Below the pieces are notes generated by a model. That model was not told the origin of the DNA. It saw only the letters and a list, made by a program, of their open reading frames with translations, and did no database searches. This document shows positions 1 to 7,967 of a stretch of 47,273 bases of DNA, piece by piece; the first letter of the stretch is position 1; each line of letters begins with the position of its first letter. The position numbers and the translations under genes were made by a program. Source of the DNA: JBKBIP01 sp046297495 (lineage in GTDB: Bacteria > Planctomycetota > Planctomycetia > Gemmatales > Gemmataceae); assembly GCA_046297495.1 (NCBI GenBank), contig JBKBIP010000036.1:1-47273 (forward strand), in the 5' to 3' direction.

Positions 1-64
1 CTGATGGAGGGTTGATCGTGGTGGGAGCTGATAACCATCGAAATCGAGTCGCGTCCCCTTTTTT
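1..64. repeat. Right part of a dispersed palindromic element (copy 1)
   Basis: Bases 1-63 align without gaps to 43041-43103, with 56 of 63 positions identical by eye. The copy ends in the same arm (CGAGTCGCGTCCCC plus a T-run, 45-64) that forms the right inverted repeat of the complete element at 43016-43103. The left arm lies outside the window. It sits about 150 bp upstream of the transaldolase gene. Confidence 0.75.
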
Positions 65-212
65 GGCCCCAACACTTTAGGCTACCACGCCCCGTCATTG
101 CTGCCGCGTTCTTTCTCCACATTTCCACCACCTCTTGGCTGTCTGGGCCATACAATAAGCGCTGGTGGCTTTTCTCGATTTGTCGTCACTCTCATAATGG
201 AAGGACATGCGC

Positions 213-1277
213 ATGGCAACACCCTTGGAAACCTTGGTGGCCTCGGGCACCAAGTTGTGGCTGGATTTCGTGGACCCGCAAGAAGTGGCCCGCAATCGGC
301 AATGGGGCGCGACGGGGGCCACCTCGAATCCGATCATCGTGTCCGACCTGATCAAGACCGGGCGCTTCGACGACCACTTGCGCCGCTTTCTGGAGGAAGG
401 GCTAGATGATGAACAGATCGCCTGGCGCATGACGGATTACCTCGTCAGCGCGGCGCAGCAGGTGTTTCTCCCCGTCTGGGAAGCGACCAAGGGGGACGAC
501 GGCTACGTCAGCTTCGAGCTGGACCCGCTGTTGGAAGACCCCCAAGTGAACATCCCCCACGCCAAGCGCGTGCAGCGTTACATCGAGTTGGGGAAGCAGT
601 GGGCCACGGGGCAGAAGAATCGCATGATCAAGGTGCCCGCGACCCCCGCCGGCCTTGACGCCCTAGAGGAATTATGTGCCGCAGGTGTCACATTGAATGT
701 CACCCTGATCTTCAGCCAGCGGCAATATCTCGCCGCGCGCGACGCCGTCTGGCGGGGGGCGCGACGGCGGGCGTCGCGGGAGCACTTCAAGTCGGTGTAC
801 AGTATCTTTGTCAGCCGCTTGGATGTGTACACGGAAAAGCATGTCCCGGAATTGTCGCCCCAAGCGCAGGGCTTGGTCGGCATCGTCAACGCCAAACGGT
901 TGTGGCATCTCAATCAACAATTCTGGGCCGACAAGCAGCTGCCGCTGAAGCAAGAGATCATCTTCGCCAGCACCGGCACCAAGAAGCCAGAAGACCCCCC
1001 CTACAAATACGTGCAGGCCTTCGCCGGCTCCGACATCGAAACCAACCCGCCGGCCACCAACGCCGCCGTGCAAGCCAGCGGTTTAACGTTTGATCGTCAA
1101 GTCGATCAGTTCCCGCCCAAGGAAATCTTGGATGAGATCGACGCCAAAGTGGACATGGAACATTTGGAAAAGACCCTGATGGAGGAAGGGATCAAGAAAT
1201 TCGCCGACCCGCAAAAGGACTTGCTGGCCCTGATCGCCAAGAAACGGAGCGAATTGTTGGCGGGGGTGGCGAAGTAA
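213..1277 (+). CDS. tal: Transaldolase
   Basis: Transaldolase moves a dihydroxyacetone unit between sugar phosphates in the non-oxidative pentose phosphate pathway, in the cytoplasm. The 354-residue length fits the longer bacterial transaldolases. The N-terminal part carries the family pattern LWLDFVDP followed by GATSNP (about 35-40). The Schiff-base lysine is in RMIKVPATPAGLDAL (K140), followed by the strand TLNVTLIFS (160-168) typical of the barrel. An ATG at 207 is in frame, but GGAAGG at 199-204 lies only 2 bases from it and 8 bases from the ATG at 213, so I chose 213. The next gene on the same strand is pyruvate phosphate dikinase, 290 bp away, suggesting a central-carbon pair but not a tight operon. 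Identification is firm; which sugar-phosphate subfamily it belongs to was not resolved. Confidence 0.93.
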   Translation: MATPLETLVASGTKLWLDFVDPQEVARNRQWGATGATSNPIIVSDLIKTGRFDDHLRRFLEEGLDDEQIAWRMTDYLVSAAQQVFLPVWEATKGDDGYVSFELDPLLEDPQVNIPHAKRVQRYIELGKQWATGQKNRMIKVPATPAGLDALEELCAAGVTLNVTLIFSQRQYLAARDAVWRGARRRASREHFKSVYSIFVSRLDVYTEKHVPELSPQAQGLVGIVNAKRLWHLNQQFWADKQLPLKQEIIFASTGTKKPEDPPYKYVQAFAGSDIETNPPATNAAVQASGLTFDRQVDQFPPKEILDEIDAKVDMEHLEKTLMEEGIKKFADPQKDLLALIAKKRSELLAGVAK

Positions 1278-1438
1278 CCGCCATGCCATCCCGCGCGGCA
1301 CTGGCCGGCGGCGGACAGCATCCGGGAGTCGATCCCTCATGCCAGACCGAGGCCGAGGCGAGCAGGCCCGTTCGCCTTGGCCTGGGGATGAGCAAACGTA
1401 GCCCTCAAGCACCGAGCCGTTGCCCGCGCATTCCCCCT

Positions 1439-1467
1439 TTGCCGTTCCGCGCGCCAATCCATAACAT
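1439..1467 (+). promoter_or_regulatory. Possible sigma70-type promoter for ppdK
   Basis: TTGCCG (1439-1444) and TAACAT (1462-1467) are separated by exactly 17 bases, about 100 bp upstream of the ppdK ATG. Each box matches 4 of 6 consensus bases, so this is only a candidate. Confidence 0.25.
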
Positions 1468-1567
1468 TCTCTTCAATACACTGGCCATCGAGCGGAGCCG
1501 AAGGGAGGTTCCGCGCACGCTGCAATTCATTGCAGGTACGGAAGCCATCTTGAAGGAAAGAGAACCC

Positions 1568-4309
1568 ATGACCACCAAATACGTCTATTTCTTCGGCGGC
1601 GGCAAGGCCGACGGCAACGGCAAGATGAAAGAGCTGCTCGGCGGCAAAGGGGCCAACCTGGCCGAGATGTGTCTGATCGGGCTGCCTGTCCCCGCTGGTT
1701 TCACCATCACCACCGAGGTGTGCAACCTTTATTACGCCAACAATCGGAAATATCCCGATGGCTTGCAAAAGGAAGTCGAACAAGCCCTGGCCCAGACGGA
1801 ACAGGTCATGGGGGCCAAGTTCGGCGATGCCCGGAACCCGCTGCTGGTCTCGTGTCGTTCCGGCGCCCGCGTGTCCATGCCGGGCATGATGGACACCGTG
1901 CTCAACATCGGCTTGAACGAAGCGACGTTGAAAGGATTGATCGACAAGACCGGCAACGAACGCTTTGCCTGGGACAGCTATCGCCGCTTCGTGCAGATGT
2001 ATGGCGACGTCGTGCTCGACCTGAAACCGCAGAACAAGCAGGAGATCGACCCCTTTGAAAAGATCATGGAGGAATTGAAACACGAGCGCGGCGTGCATCT
2101 GGACACCGAATTGACGGTGAAGGATTTGCAAGAGCTGGTCAAGCGCTTCAAGAAAGCGGTCAAGGAGAAGAAGGGGAAGGAGTTTCCCGAAGACCCGCTG
2201 GAGCAGATGTGGGGGGCCATCGCCGCCGTGTTTGGTTCCTGGAACAACGACCGGGCCATTGTCTATCGCCGGCAATACGGCTACCCGCACGATTGGGGAA
2301 CGGCGGCCAATATCTGCTCGATGGTGTTCGGCAACATGGGGGACGATTCCGGCACCGGCGTCGCCTTCACCCGCGACCCGGCCACCGGCGAGAAGGTGTT
2401 CTATGGCGAATACCTGATCAACGCCCAAGGGGAGGACGTGGTCGCTGGCATCCGCACCCCCAAGAAGATTGCCGAGCTGCAACAAGAGATGCCCGCAGTG
2501 TATCGGGAACTCGAAGAGATTCGGGACAAATTGGAAAAGCACTACCGCGACGTGCAGGACATCGAGTTCACCATCCAAAAGGGAAAGCTGTGGATGCTGC
2601 AAACCCGCAACGGCAAGCGTACCGGCTTCGCCGCCGTCCGCTTCGCCGTCGATATGGTGGATGAGGGATTGATCAGCAAGGAAGAGGCGTTGTCCGTGGG
2701 CCGCATTCCGCCTGATGATTTGAATCAGCTCTTGCAGCCGATTTTCGATCCCGATGCCAAGCGTCAGGCTAAGGTCATTGCCAAGGGGATCAACGCCGGC
2801 CCCGGCGCCGCCACGGGGATCATCAAGTTCTTCGCCGATGACGCCGAGGCGCATGTCAACAAATACGGCAAGCCAGATTCCCACGGCAAACGTGATCCGA
2901 AGGGCCGGGTCGTCTTGGTGCGCCGCGAGACTAGCCCGGAGGACATTCGCGGCATGCAGGCGGCGGACGGTATCCTCACCGCCTTCGGCGGCGCTTCGTC
3001 GCACGCTGCCTTGGTCAGCCGGCAAATGGGGAAGGTGTGCGTGGTCGGCTGTGGCGCCCTGAAGATCGACTATGACGCCCGCACCGTGTCGGTCGGCGAT
3101 TTGGTGTTGAAGGAAGGGGATTTCATCAGCATCGACGGCTTCACCGGCGAAGTCATGGCTGGCCAGGTCGCCGCCAAGCCGAGCGAAGTGGTACAGGTAC
3201 TCATTGATAAAAGTCTCAAGCCGGAGCAGTCGCGGGTGTATCAGCAATTCGCCGAGCTGATGCAGTGGGCCGACGAGGTGCGCCAGCTCAAGATTCGCAC
3301 CAACGCCGACCAGCCCAACCAAGCCGTCCAAGCCATCGCCTTTGGCGCCGAGGGGATCGGCCTGTGCCGCACCGAGCACATGTTTTTCGATCACATCAAG
3401 GAGATGCGCGAAATGATCCTGGCGGACACGCCAGAGGATCGCAAGAAAGCCCTGGCCAAGCTGCTGCCGTTTCAGCGCGCTGACTTCGAGGGGATTTTCC
3501 GGGCCATGAATGGCTACCCGGTCACGATTCGCACCCTCGACCCGCCCTTGCACGAGTTCCTGCCGCACGATGACAAGGGGCAGGAGGAAATGGCTAAGGA
3601 AATGAACGTCAGCAAGGCCGTCATCGTTGAGCGCGTCAAGGCGCTGCACGAGTTCAACCCGATGCTTGGTTTTCGCGGCTGCCGATTGGGCATCGTCTAT
3701 CCCGAAATCACCGAGATGCAGGCCCGCGCCATCCTCGAAGCCGCTTGCAACGTGCACAAGGAAGGAATCCAAGTCGAGCCGGAAATCATGATTCCGTTGG
3801 TCGGCTTCCTGACCGAGCTAAAAGCGCAAGCCAAGATCGTTCATGATACGGCGGACAAGGTGTTCGCGGAAAAAGGGGTGAAGGTTCCCTATCTGGTCGG
3901 CACCATGATCGAGCTGCCGCGGGCGTGCGTGGCTGCTGATCAAATTGCCAAGGAAGCTCAATTCTTCAGCTTCGGCACCAACGACCTGACGCAAACCGGC
4001 CTGGGGATGAGCCGCGACGACTACGGTAGCTTCATCCGCCATTACATGGAAAACGACCTGCTGCCGCGTGATCCGTTCCAGACCATCGACTTTGAAGGGG
4101 TGGGTGGTTTGATGAAGATAGGCGTGGAAAAAGGGCGCGGTACACGCGCCGACCTCAAGATTGGCATCTGTGGCGAACACGGCGGCGATCCCGATTCCGT
4201 GAAGTTCTGCCACCAGATAGGTCTAAACTATGTCAGTTGCAGCCCGTTCCGCGTGCCGATTGCCCGCCTCGCCGCCGCCCAAGCGGCGCTGGAGAATCGG
4301 AAAAAGTGA
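1568..4309 (+). CDS. ppdK: Pyruvate, phosphate dikinase
   Basis: This enzyme interconverts pyruvate, ATP and phosphate with PEP, AMP and pyrophosphate by way of a phosphohistidine. The protein is 913 residues, normal for the family. The order is an N-terminal ATP-grasp domain starting with GGKGANLAEM (24-33), a swivelling domain with the phosphohistidine in GGASSHAALVSRQMG (H479), and a C-terminal PEP/pyruvate barrel with GIGLCRTEHMFF and the catalytic cysteine in GICGEHGGDP (C868). The reading frame is open back to about 1283, but that stretch is not protein-like. The ATG at 1568 has AAGGA at 1553-1557 and begins the family-typical N-terminus. The family usually has GGMTSHAA; here the histidine is kept but the neighbours read GASSHAA. 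It ends 61 bp before a convergent minus-strand operon, with a hairpin between. Confidence 0.95.
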   Translation: MTTKYVYFFGGGKADGNGKMKELLGGKGANLAEMCLIGLPVPAGFTITTEVCNLYYANNRKYPDGLQKEVEQALAQTEQVMGAKFGDARNPLLVSCRSGARVSMPGMMDTVLNIGLNEATLKGLIDKTGNERFAWDSYRRFVQMYGDVVLDLKPQNKQEIDPFEKIMEELKHERGVHLDTELTVKDLQELVKRFKKAVKEKKGKEFPEDPLEQMWGAIAAVFGSWNNDRAIVYRRQYGYPHDWGTAANICSMVFGNMGDDSGTGVAFTRDPATGEKVFYGEYLINAQGEDVVAGIRTPKKIAELQQEMPAVYRELEEIRDKLEKHYRDVQDIEFTIQKGKLWMLQTRNGKRTGFAAVRFAVDMVDEGLISKEEALSVGRIPPDDLNQLLQPIFDPDAKRQAKVIAKGINAGPGAATGIIKFFADDAEAHVNKYGKPDSHGKRDPKGRVVLVRRETSPEDIRGMQAADGILTAFGGASSHAALVSRQMGKVCVVGCGALKIDYDARTVSVGDLVLKEGDFISIDGFTGEVMAGQVAAKPSEVVQVLIDKSLKPEQSRVYQQFAELMQWADEVRQLKIRTNADQPNQAVQAIAFGAEGIGLCRTEHMFFDHIKEMREMILADTPEDRKKALAKLLPFQRADFEGIFRAMNGYPVTIRTLDPPLHEFLPHDDKGQEEMAKEMNVSKAVIVERVKALHEFNPMLGFRGCRLGIVYPEITEMQARAILEAACNVHKEGIQVEPEIMIPLVGFLTELKAQAKIVHDTADKVFAEKGVKVPYLVGTMIELPRACVAADQIAKEAQFFSFGTNDLTQTGLGMSRDDYGSFIRHYMENDLLPRDPFQTIDFEGVGGLMKIGVEKGRGTRADLKIGICGEHGGDPDSVKFCHQIGLNYVSCSPFRVPIARLAAAQAALENRKK

Positions 4310-4333
4310 CAGTTGATAATCACAATCACGCAG

Positions 4334-4369
4334 GCGTCGCTATTCGTCGACGGGGACGAATAGCGGCGC
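4334..4369. terminator. Hairpin between convergent genes
   Basis: Bases 4334-4348 pair with 4355-4369 (15 bp, core CGCTATTCGTC/GACGAATAGCG, one G-T pair) around a 6-base loop. It lies between the ppdK stop (4309) and the stop of the minus-strand gene (4371). No clear T-run follows on either strand, so it may be an RNA-end structure rather than a classical intrinsic terminator. Confidence 0.5.
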
Positions 4370-4370
4370 G

Positions 4371-4691
4371 TTATTGATTATTCATCATCCCTTGATTGCC
4401 GCCGTTGCCCGGAACGATCACAGGCGCGTTGCCGCCCCCGCCCGGTGGTGGTTCGCCGCCGCCGTCTGCCGGTGGGGGTGGTGGTTGTACGGGAGCCGCC
4501 TTGGGAGCGGGCGGAGTGGTCAGCGACGAGACATTCGGCGGTTTGAGTTCGCCGTACTGGGAAAAATCCAGATAGAGCAACAGACAACCTGTCAACATGG
4601 CGATCAGCGACAATAGCAAAATGCCAATGTAGGCATCATTGCGTGGTTTCGGTTTGGGTCGGCCCCGCGTGTAACTGCGAACGGTTGCCAT
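4371..4691 (-). CDS. Small single-pass membrane protein with Pro/Gly-rich tail
   Basis: I do not recognise a family. The 106-residue protein has a basic N-terminus (RGRPKPKPRND), one hydrophobic helix at about 20-43 (AYIGILLLSLIAMLTGCLLL), then a tail of prolines, glycines and asparagines (runs such as PPPPPADGGGEPPPGGGG). By the positive-inside rule the tail should be outside the cytoplasm. It is the last of four minus-strand genes, 98 bp after the coiled-coil gene at 4790-5680, and probably belongs with them in an envelope role; that is inference from context. The TM-plus-Pro-rich design is common in planctomycete envelope proteins. Start is the ATG at 4691; no strong ribosome binding site is visible. 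Confidence 0.65.
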   Translation of the reverse strand: MATVRSYTRGRPKPKPRNDAYIGILLLSLIAMLTGCLLLYLDFSQYGELKPPNVSSLTTPPAPKAAPVQPPPPPADGGGEPPPGGGGNAPVIVPGNGGNQGMMNNQ

Positions 4692-4789
4692 AAATCGTTC
4701 CCCCTAACAAATCAAAGCTCAAGAGCCCATCGATCAGGAAGGTTTTCGTTCGTTTTCTGACCTCTGAAATCCAAGCTCTAATTTCTGAC

Positions 4790-5680
4790 CTAGCGTTGTC
4801 CCAAAATCGAGCTGGCTACTTCGTCCCCCACTTGAATGGGGTTGTTGCGGCTGGGGGACAAGGCTCGGCCAACTGCTTGGTGATGGCGCACATCGATGAT
4901 GCGGATGGTGCCCAGATATATCGGTTTCGGTTTCAAGCGGTACACTTCCAACGTGTTCCCTTCGTTGATGCCGGCATCGCTGCCCAGGGTGATCGTCACC
5001 AAGCCACTATCAGGGTCACTTTGAGAGATCAGGCCGCGCACGTTTTCCGGCGGCGGGTTCTTCGCCAACCCCGCGATTCCATTGCCGGTGCCATTGCCGG
5101 TACCGCTAACCACTGCCCCCTTCAATTTCGCCTGTTCGAGCAGCTTGGCCAAATCCTCGACCTGATCGAGCAAGATGCGGTTGCGATCCAACAAGCTCTT
5201 GGCCTCAATCTCCGCCTTGACGGCTCGATTGCGGAAATTCTGGACTTCAATGCGTGCCTCCACGATGTCCTTGTCGCGCTCGTCGAGCTGCTTTTGCAAG
5301 AAGGCCACTTCATCGGTGCGTCGCTGCAATTCCGCCGTCGAGACGGTGGAGCTGGTGTCGCTCTTTTGCGCCAGGGTTTCTTGCTCGCGCCACTTGGCGC
5401 GGAAATCGTCGCGCTCTTTTTCCGTTTGCGCCAGTTTATCGGTTAGGTCCTTGATATTTTCCTCGAAGCGCAGCTTGTCCTCATCCCGTTGCTTGATCGC
5501 TAGTTCTTTGTCCGCGTCCGCATTCTTTTTTTGCTGTTCAGCCACGAGCTTTTGCTTGTGTTCCAGCTCGTAGCCTTCCTTCCAGTTGGTGCGCGTCACA
5601 TAAACCGTGATGATTAGGCCAGCCACCAACAAGCTAAAGACTAAGTTTACAAAGACGAAGATTTTCCCCAGCGTGGTCAT
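4790..5680 (-). CDS. Membrane-anchored coiled-coil protein with C-terminal beta domain
   Basis: Unrecognised family. From the ATG at 5680 the protein is 296 residues: a membrane helix at about 5-28 inside the shared signature LGKIFVFVNLVFSLLV, a charged coiled coil at about 35-185 (many E/K/Q/R heptads), a Gly/Asn/Thr linker (about 189-205), and a compact C-terminal domain at about 213-292. That domain (GLVTITLGSDAGINEGNTLEVYR, an RIIDV strand, then IQVGDEV) resembles the small beta domain of the FlgT C-terminus and MreC; the resemblance is from memory and tentative. The frame is open to 5785, but 5680 matches the N-termini of the two upstream paralogues and has GGGGGA just upstream. It has its own good promoter at 5803-5831. 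Topology predicts one N-terminal anchor with the coil outside. Confidence 0.78.
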   Translation of the reverse strand: MTTLGKIFVFVNLVFSLLVAGLIITVYVTRTNWKEGYELEHKQKLVAEQQKKNADADKELAIKQRDEDKLRFEENIKDLTDKLAQTEKERDDFRAKWREQETLAQKSDTSSTVSTAELQRRTDEVAFLQKQLDERDKDIVEARIEVQNFRNRAVKAEIEAKSLLDRNRILLDQVEDLAKLLEQAKLKGAVVSGTGNGTGNGIAGLAKNPPPENVRGLISQSDPDSGLVTITLGSDAGINEGNTLEVYRLKPKPIYLGTIRIIDVRHHQAVGRALSPSRNNPIQVGDEVASSILGQR

Positions 5681-5802
5681 GGTAGATCCCCCATCCCGTG
5701 CCAAGACATGACGAACTGCCGGCCCGGAATTGTTTCTGGGCCTCCCCCGATATCGATTGTGTTCATCTCCCCCGCTCGTAAGCAAGCCGAAATAGGGCGG
5801 GG

Positions 5803-5831
5803 AGTATGCCGTCGGACGGATAGTGTGTCAA
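5803..5831 (-). promoter_or_regulatory. Sigma70-type promoter for the 4790-5680 gene
   Basis: On the minus strand a perfect TTGACA (5826-5831) is followed after exactly 17 bases by CATACT (5803-5808). It lies in the 157-bp gap between two coiled-coil genes, so the last two genes of the group can probably be transcribed separately. Confidence 0.5.
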
Positions 5832-5837
5832 CCCAAA

Positions 5838-6560
5838 TTAGGGCTGGCGGGCGACAGACTTACCGGCCTGTTCCAATTCTAGCAATCGGGCCTCCAGCGC
5901 GGCGCGTCTTTTGGAGGCTAACTGTCCTTCCGCCAAGGTGTTATACAAAATCGGCTTGATGGCTTCCTGCTCCGCCAACACCTGGGCCAAGGCGGCTTTC
6001 TCCTTGGCAATCACTACACGCAGCGCATCGATTTCCTTGTCAAGTTTTTCCTGCGCGACCACGGCCTTTTGGACACGCTCTTGCTGCGTGATAATGTCGG
6101 CGGTCAAGCCTTGGTAAATGCGATTGTATTCCTCGAAGGGCAAGGCATCGTTGCCGCCGATCTTGACCGGCTCCCGACTCTGCTCGGCCATGTCGAGCTG
6201 GTTGTTGATTTCCTTCAAGGCCAACACCTTGGCCGGCTCCCCTTTGCTGTTCCTGCCCGTTTCCAAGATGAGGAGCTGTTCCTTATACCAATCCCGTGTT
6301 TGGGGACGTTTGGCTTCCAGGGGGGCCAGCCGGCGCGTGGCCGATTGCCGACGTTTCTCGGCCATCTGCTGCGCCGCCAACAGGGGACTCATTTGAGCGC
6401 GCAATTCGTTGAGCCGGCCGGTGTTGGGAATCTCCTTCCCCATCTCATTCAGGTGCGGCGCCCAATCGAGCCGGTTCATATAGACCCCCAACGCCCAACT
6501 CAGGAACAGAATGCTGAGCATCAGGTTGAAGAACACGAAGATTTTGCCAAGAAAAGCCAT
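5838..6560 (-). CDS. Membrane-anchored coiled-coil protein, middle paralogue
   Basis: Unrecognised family. The 240-residue protein starts with the same signature as its two neighbours (here LGKIFVFFNLMLSILFL, residues 4-20) and a membrane helix to about 27, followed by an Arg and Trp (NRLDW). The rest is largely helical and charged, with two likely coiled-coil stretches at about 50-85 and 135-230. It lacks the C-terminal beta domain of the gene at 4790. The start is well supported: GGGAG lies 8 bases before the ATG, and the upstream gene stops 15 bases away, so the two are probably co-transcribed and perhaps translationally coupled. A role as a structural or scaffolding envelope component is inference only. 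Confidence 0.75.
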   Translation of the reverse strand: MAFLGKIFVFFNLMLSILFLSWALGVYMNRLDWAPHLNEMGKEIPNTGRLNELRAQMSPLLAAQQMAEKRRQSATRRLAPLEAKRPQTRDWYKEQLLILETGRNSKGEPAKVLALKEINNQLDMAEQSREPVKIGGNDALPFEEYNRIYQGLTADIITQQERVQKAVVAQEKLDKEIDALRVVIAKEKAALAQVLAEQEAIKPILYNTLAEGQLASKRRAALEARLLELEQAGKSVARQP

Positions 6561-6575
6561 GAGGGTGTCTCCCGT

Positions 6576-7589
6576 TCAGCGACCCAGTTCCAGGTGGCGA
6601 ATCATGCGTTCCAATTCGATGTTTCGGTCAAAAGCGGTCCCCAAGGTCAGCTGGGCTTGGAACAGCTGCCGTTCCAGGACCGTTTGGATATTCAGGGCAT
6701 CCTTGGTTTCCTTCTCGGCGGCGGCCAAGGTGTCTTGATAGTCGGCCTTCTCCGCCTCGCGGAATTGGACGATGCGCTCGTGCTGCTTGGCGACCTCCTC
6801 GCGCTGGGCCAAGATGGGCCGCAACGCCGCGACTTGGGCGGCGAGCACGCGCGTACGCTTCTGAATCAGCGCGTTATAGAGTGCGATGAAATCGGTCTGC
6901 TCATTGTCCAACTGCGTTTGCAAGCGGACGATCATTTCTTCGAGAGCGATGGCTTGGCGGTTCGCCTCGGTGGCGTAGGCTTGCAAGCCGATGATGGCGA
7001 CCAAGCGTTTATGCCAATTGTCATCGGCATCGACGTTGTAGAGCAGATGAGCCACAGCTTGGCGACGGGCGGCGTCATCCCCTTCCGGCTCCTGCGGGTT
7101 GTTGGTGATGGAGAGGGTTTGGGCCACGGCATCGAAACGTTGCTCCAGGTCCGCCAGCAACTCCTTGGTGGGAACCTCCGTGTTGCCGAGCCGCTCCAAG
7201 AGGGCGTCCCGTTCGTCGCCGGTACGAGCCAATGGCAACAAGGCATCCTTCAAGGCCCGGCGTTGTTGGGCATCGTCTGGCAGGCCGCGGATGTGTTGGA
7301 GCAGCTCGTCGCGCTTGCGCGTGACCTCCTCTTGTTGCGTGCGAACGGGCGGACCGAGCTTATCAAACACCACTTCCAGCGTCTCATCGCTCAAATTGCG
7401 CGCGACCAAGCTCGGCTGCTGAAAATTCTGACTGCGCGCGTCAAGCGGCAGACCGTGCAAGAGCAATTCGTGACGGAAAACGGCATACGACCATTTCTGC
7501 CGCGTGACGACATCTTGATACGCCAGCACGAAGAATAGAATCGCCGCCAGAACATTGAGGACGGCCAGGATTTTTCCCCAGATCGACAT
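6576..7589 (-). CDS. Membrane-anchored coiled-coil protein, first of three paralogues
   Basis: Unrecognised family, 337 residues. The N-terminus (WGKILAVLNVLAAILFF, about 4-20) is a diverged form of the signature in the two downstream genes, including the following Arg/Lys-x-Trp (RQKW). After the single membrane helix (about 5-23), residues 60-330 are almost entirely charged helix with several predicted coiled-coil blocks (for example EEVTRKRDELLQHI and QLDNEQTDFIALYNAL). It heads the minus-strand operon, 15 bp before the next gene and downstream of a candidate promoter at 7643-7671. No strong ribosome binding site is visible. Unlike the other two, its hydrophobic segment has Ala/Val in place of Phe, so it is the most diverged member. 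Confidence 0.75.
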   Translation of the reverse strand: MSIWGKILAVLNVLAAILFFVLAYQDVVTRQKWSYAVFRHELLLHGLPLDARSQNFQQPSLVARNLSDETLEVVFDKLGPPVRTQQEEVTRKRDELLQHIRGLPDDAQQRRALKDALLPLARTGDERDALLERLGNTEVPTKELLADLEQRFDAVAQTLSITNNPQEPEGDDAARRQAVAHLLYNVDADDNWHKRLVAIIGLQAYATEANRQAIALEEMIVRLQTQLDNEQTDFIALYNALIQKRTRVLAAQVAALRPILAQREEVAKQHERIVQFREAEKADYQDTLAAAEKETKDALNIQTVLERQLFQAQLTLGTAFDRNIELERMIRHLELGR

Positions 7590-7967
7590 GGCGGTTAGCT
7601 CGATGTAAGAACAAGGAAAACAGGGATTATGGGATTCTTCTAATTCTGACCGATGCTTCCACGTTTGACAAGGAAAAAACGAATAAATCGACCAGCCATG
7701 ATGGAACGCCCGCGCCGATGGCGCGGATCGCGCGACGTTGGACTACGGGACGCGGAACCAAGTCGGAAGCAGCCGCGCTGGCTTCTTTGGGAATTCCGTT
7801 CTTTTTGTGAATCTCGTTATAGACCATCATGGGCAGTTTCACTTACAATGGTTGCAGATGAAAACTCGTCTCGGCCGCGACCGCACGGGGAACGTTTTTG
7901 CTATTCTTTTCGTCCATTACGTGAGTCGTCTTACTCGGCAAGCATTTCTCGCCAGGAGACCTTGGTC
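7590..7967. other. Divergent intergenic region
   Basis: This 378-bp stretch separates the minus-strand coiled-coil operon from the plus-strand kinase gene. It holds the candidate minus-strand promoter (7643-7671) and a TACAAT at 7844-7849 that could be a -10 box for the kinase but lacks a matching -35. The kinase reading frame is open back to 7653, but without protein-like character. I see no gene or repeat. Confidence 0.6.
7643..7671 (-). promoter_or_regulatory. Sigma70-type promoter for the coiled-coil operon
   Basis: On the minus strand TTGTCA (7666-7671) is followed after 17 bases by CAGAAT (7643-7648). The boxes match 5 of 6 and 4 of 6 consensus bases and sit about 55-80 bp upstream of the first gene's ATG (7589). 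Confidence 0.42.

Noticed and set aside
1337..3772. An 811-codon minus-strand frame opposite ppdK
   Set aside because: It mirrors the conserved plus-strand ppdK gene, has no ribosome binding site or motif, and is the GC-rich antisense shadow expected at this composition.
6069..7538. A 489-codon plus-strand frame across the coiled-coil operon
   Set aside because: Antisense of two genes with good starts and shared N-terminal signature; the Gln/Leu-rich translation is the complement of coiled-coil codons.
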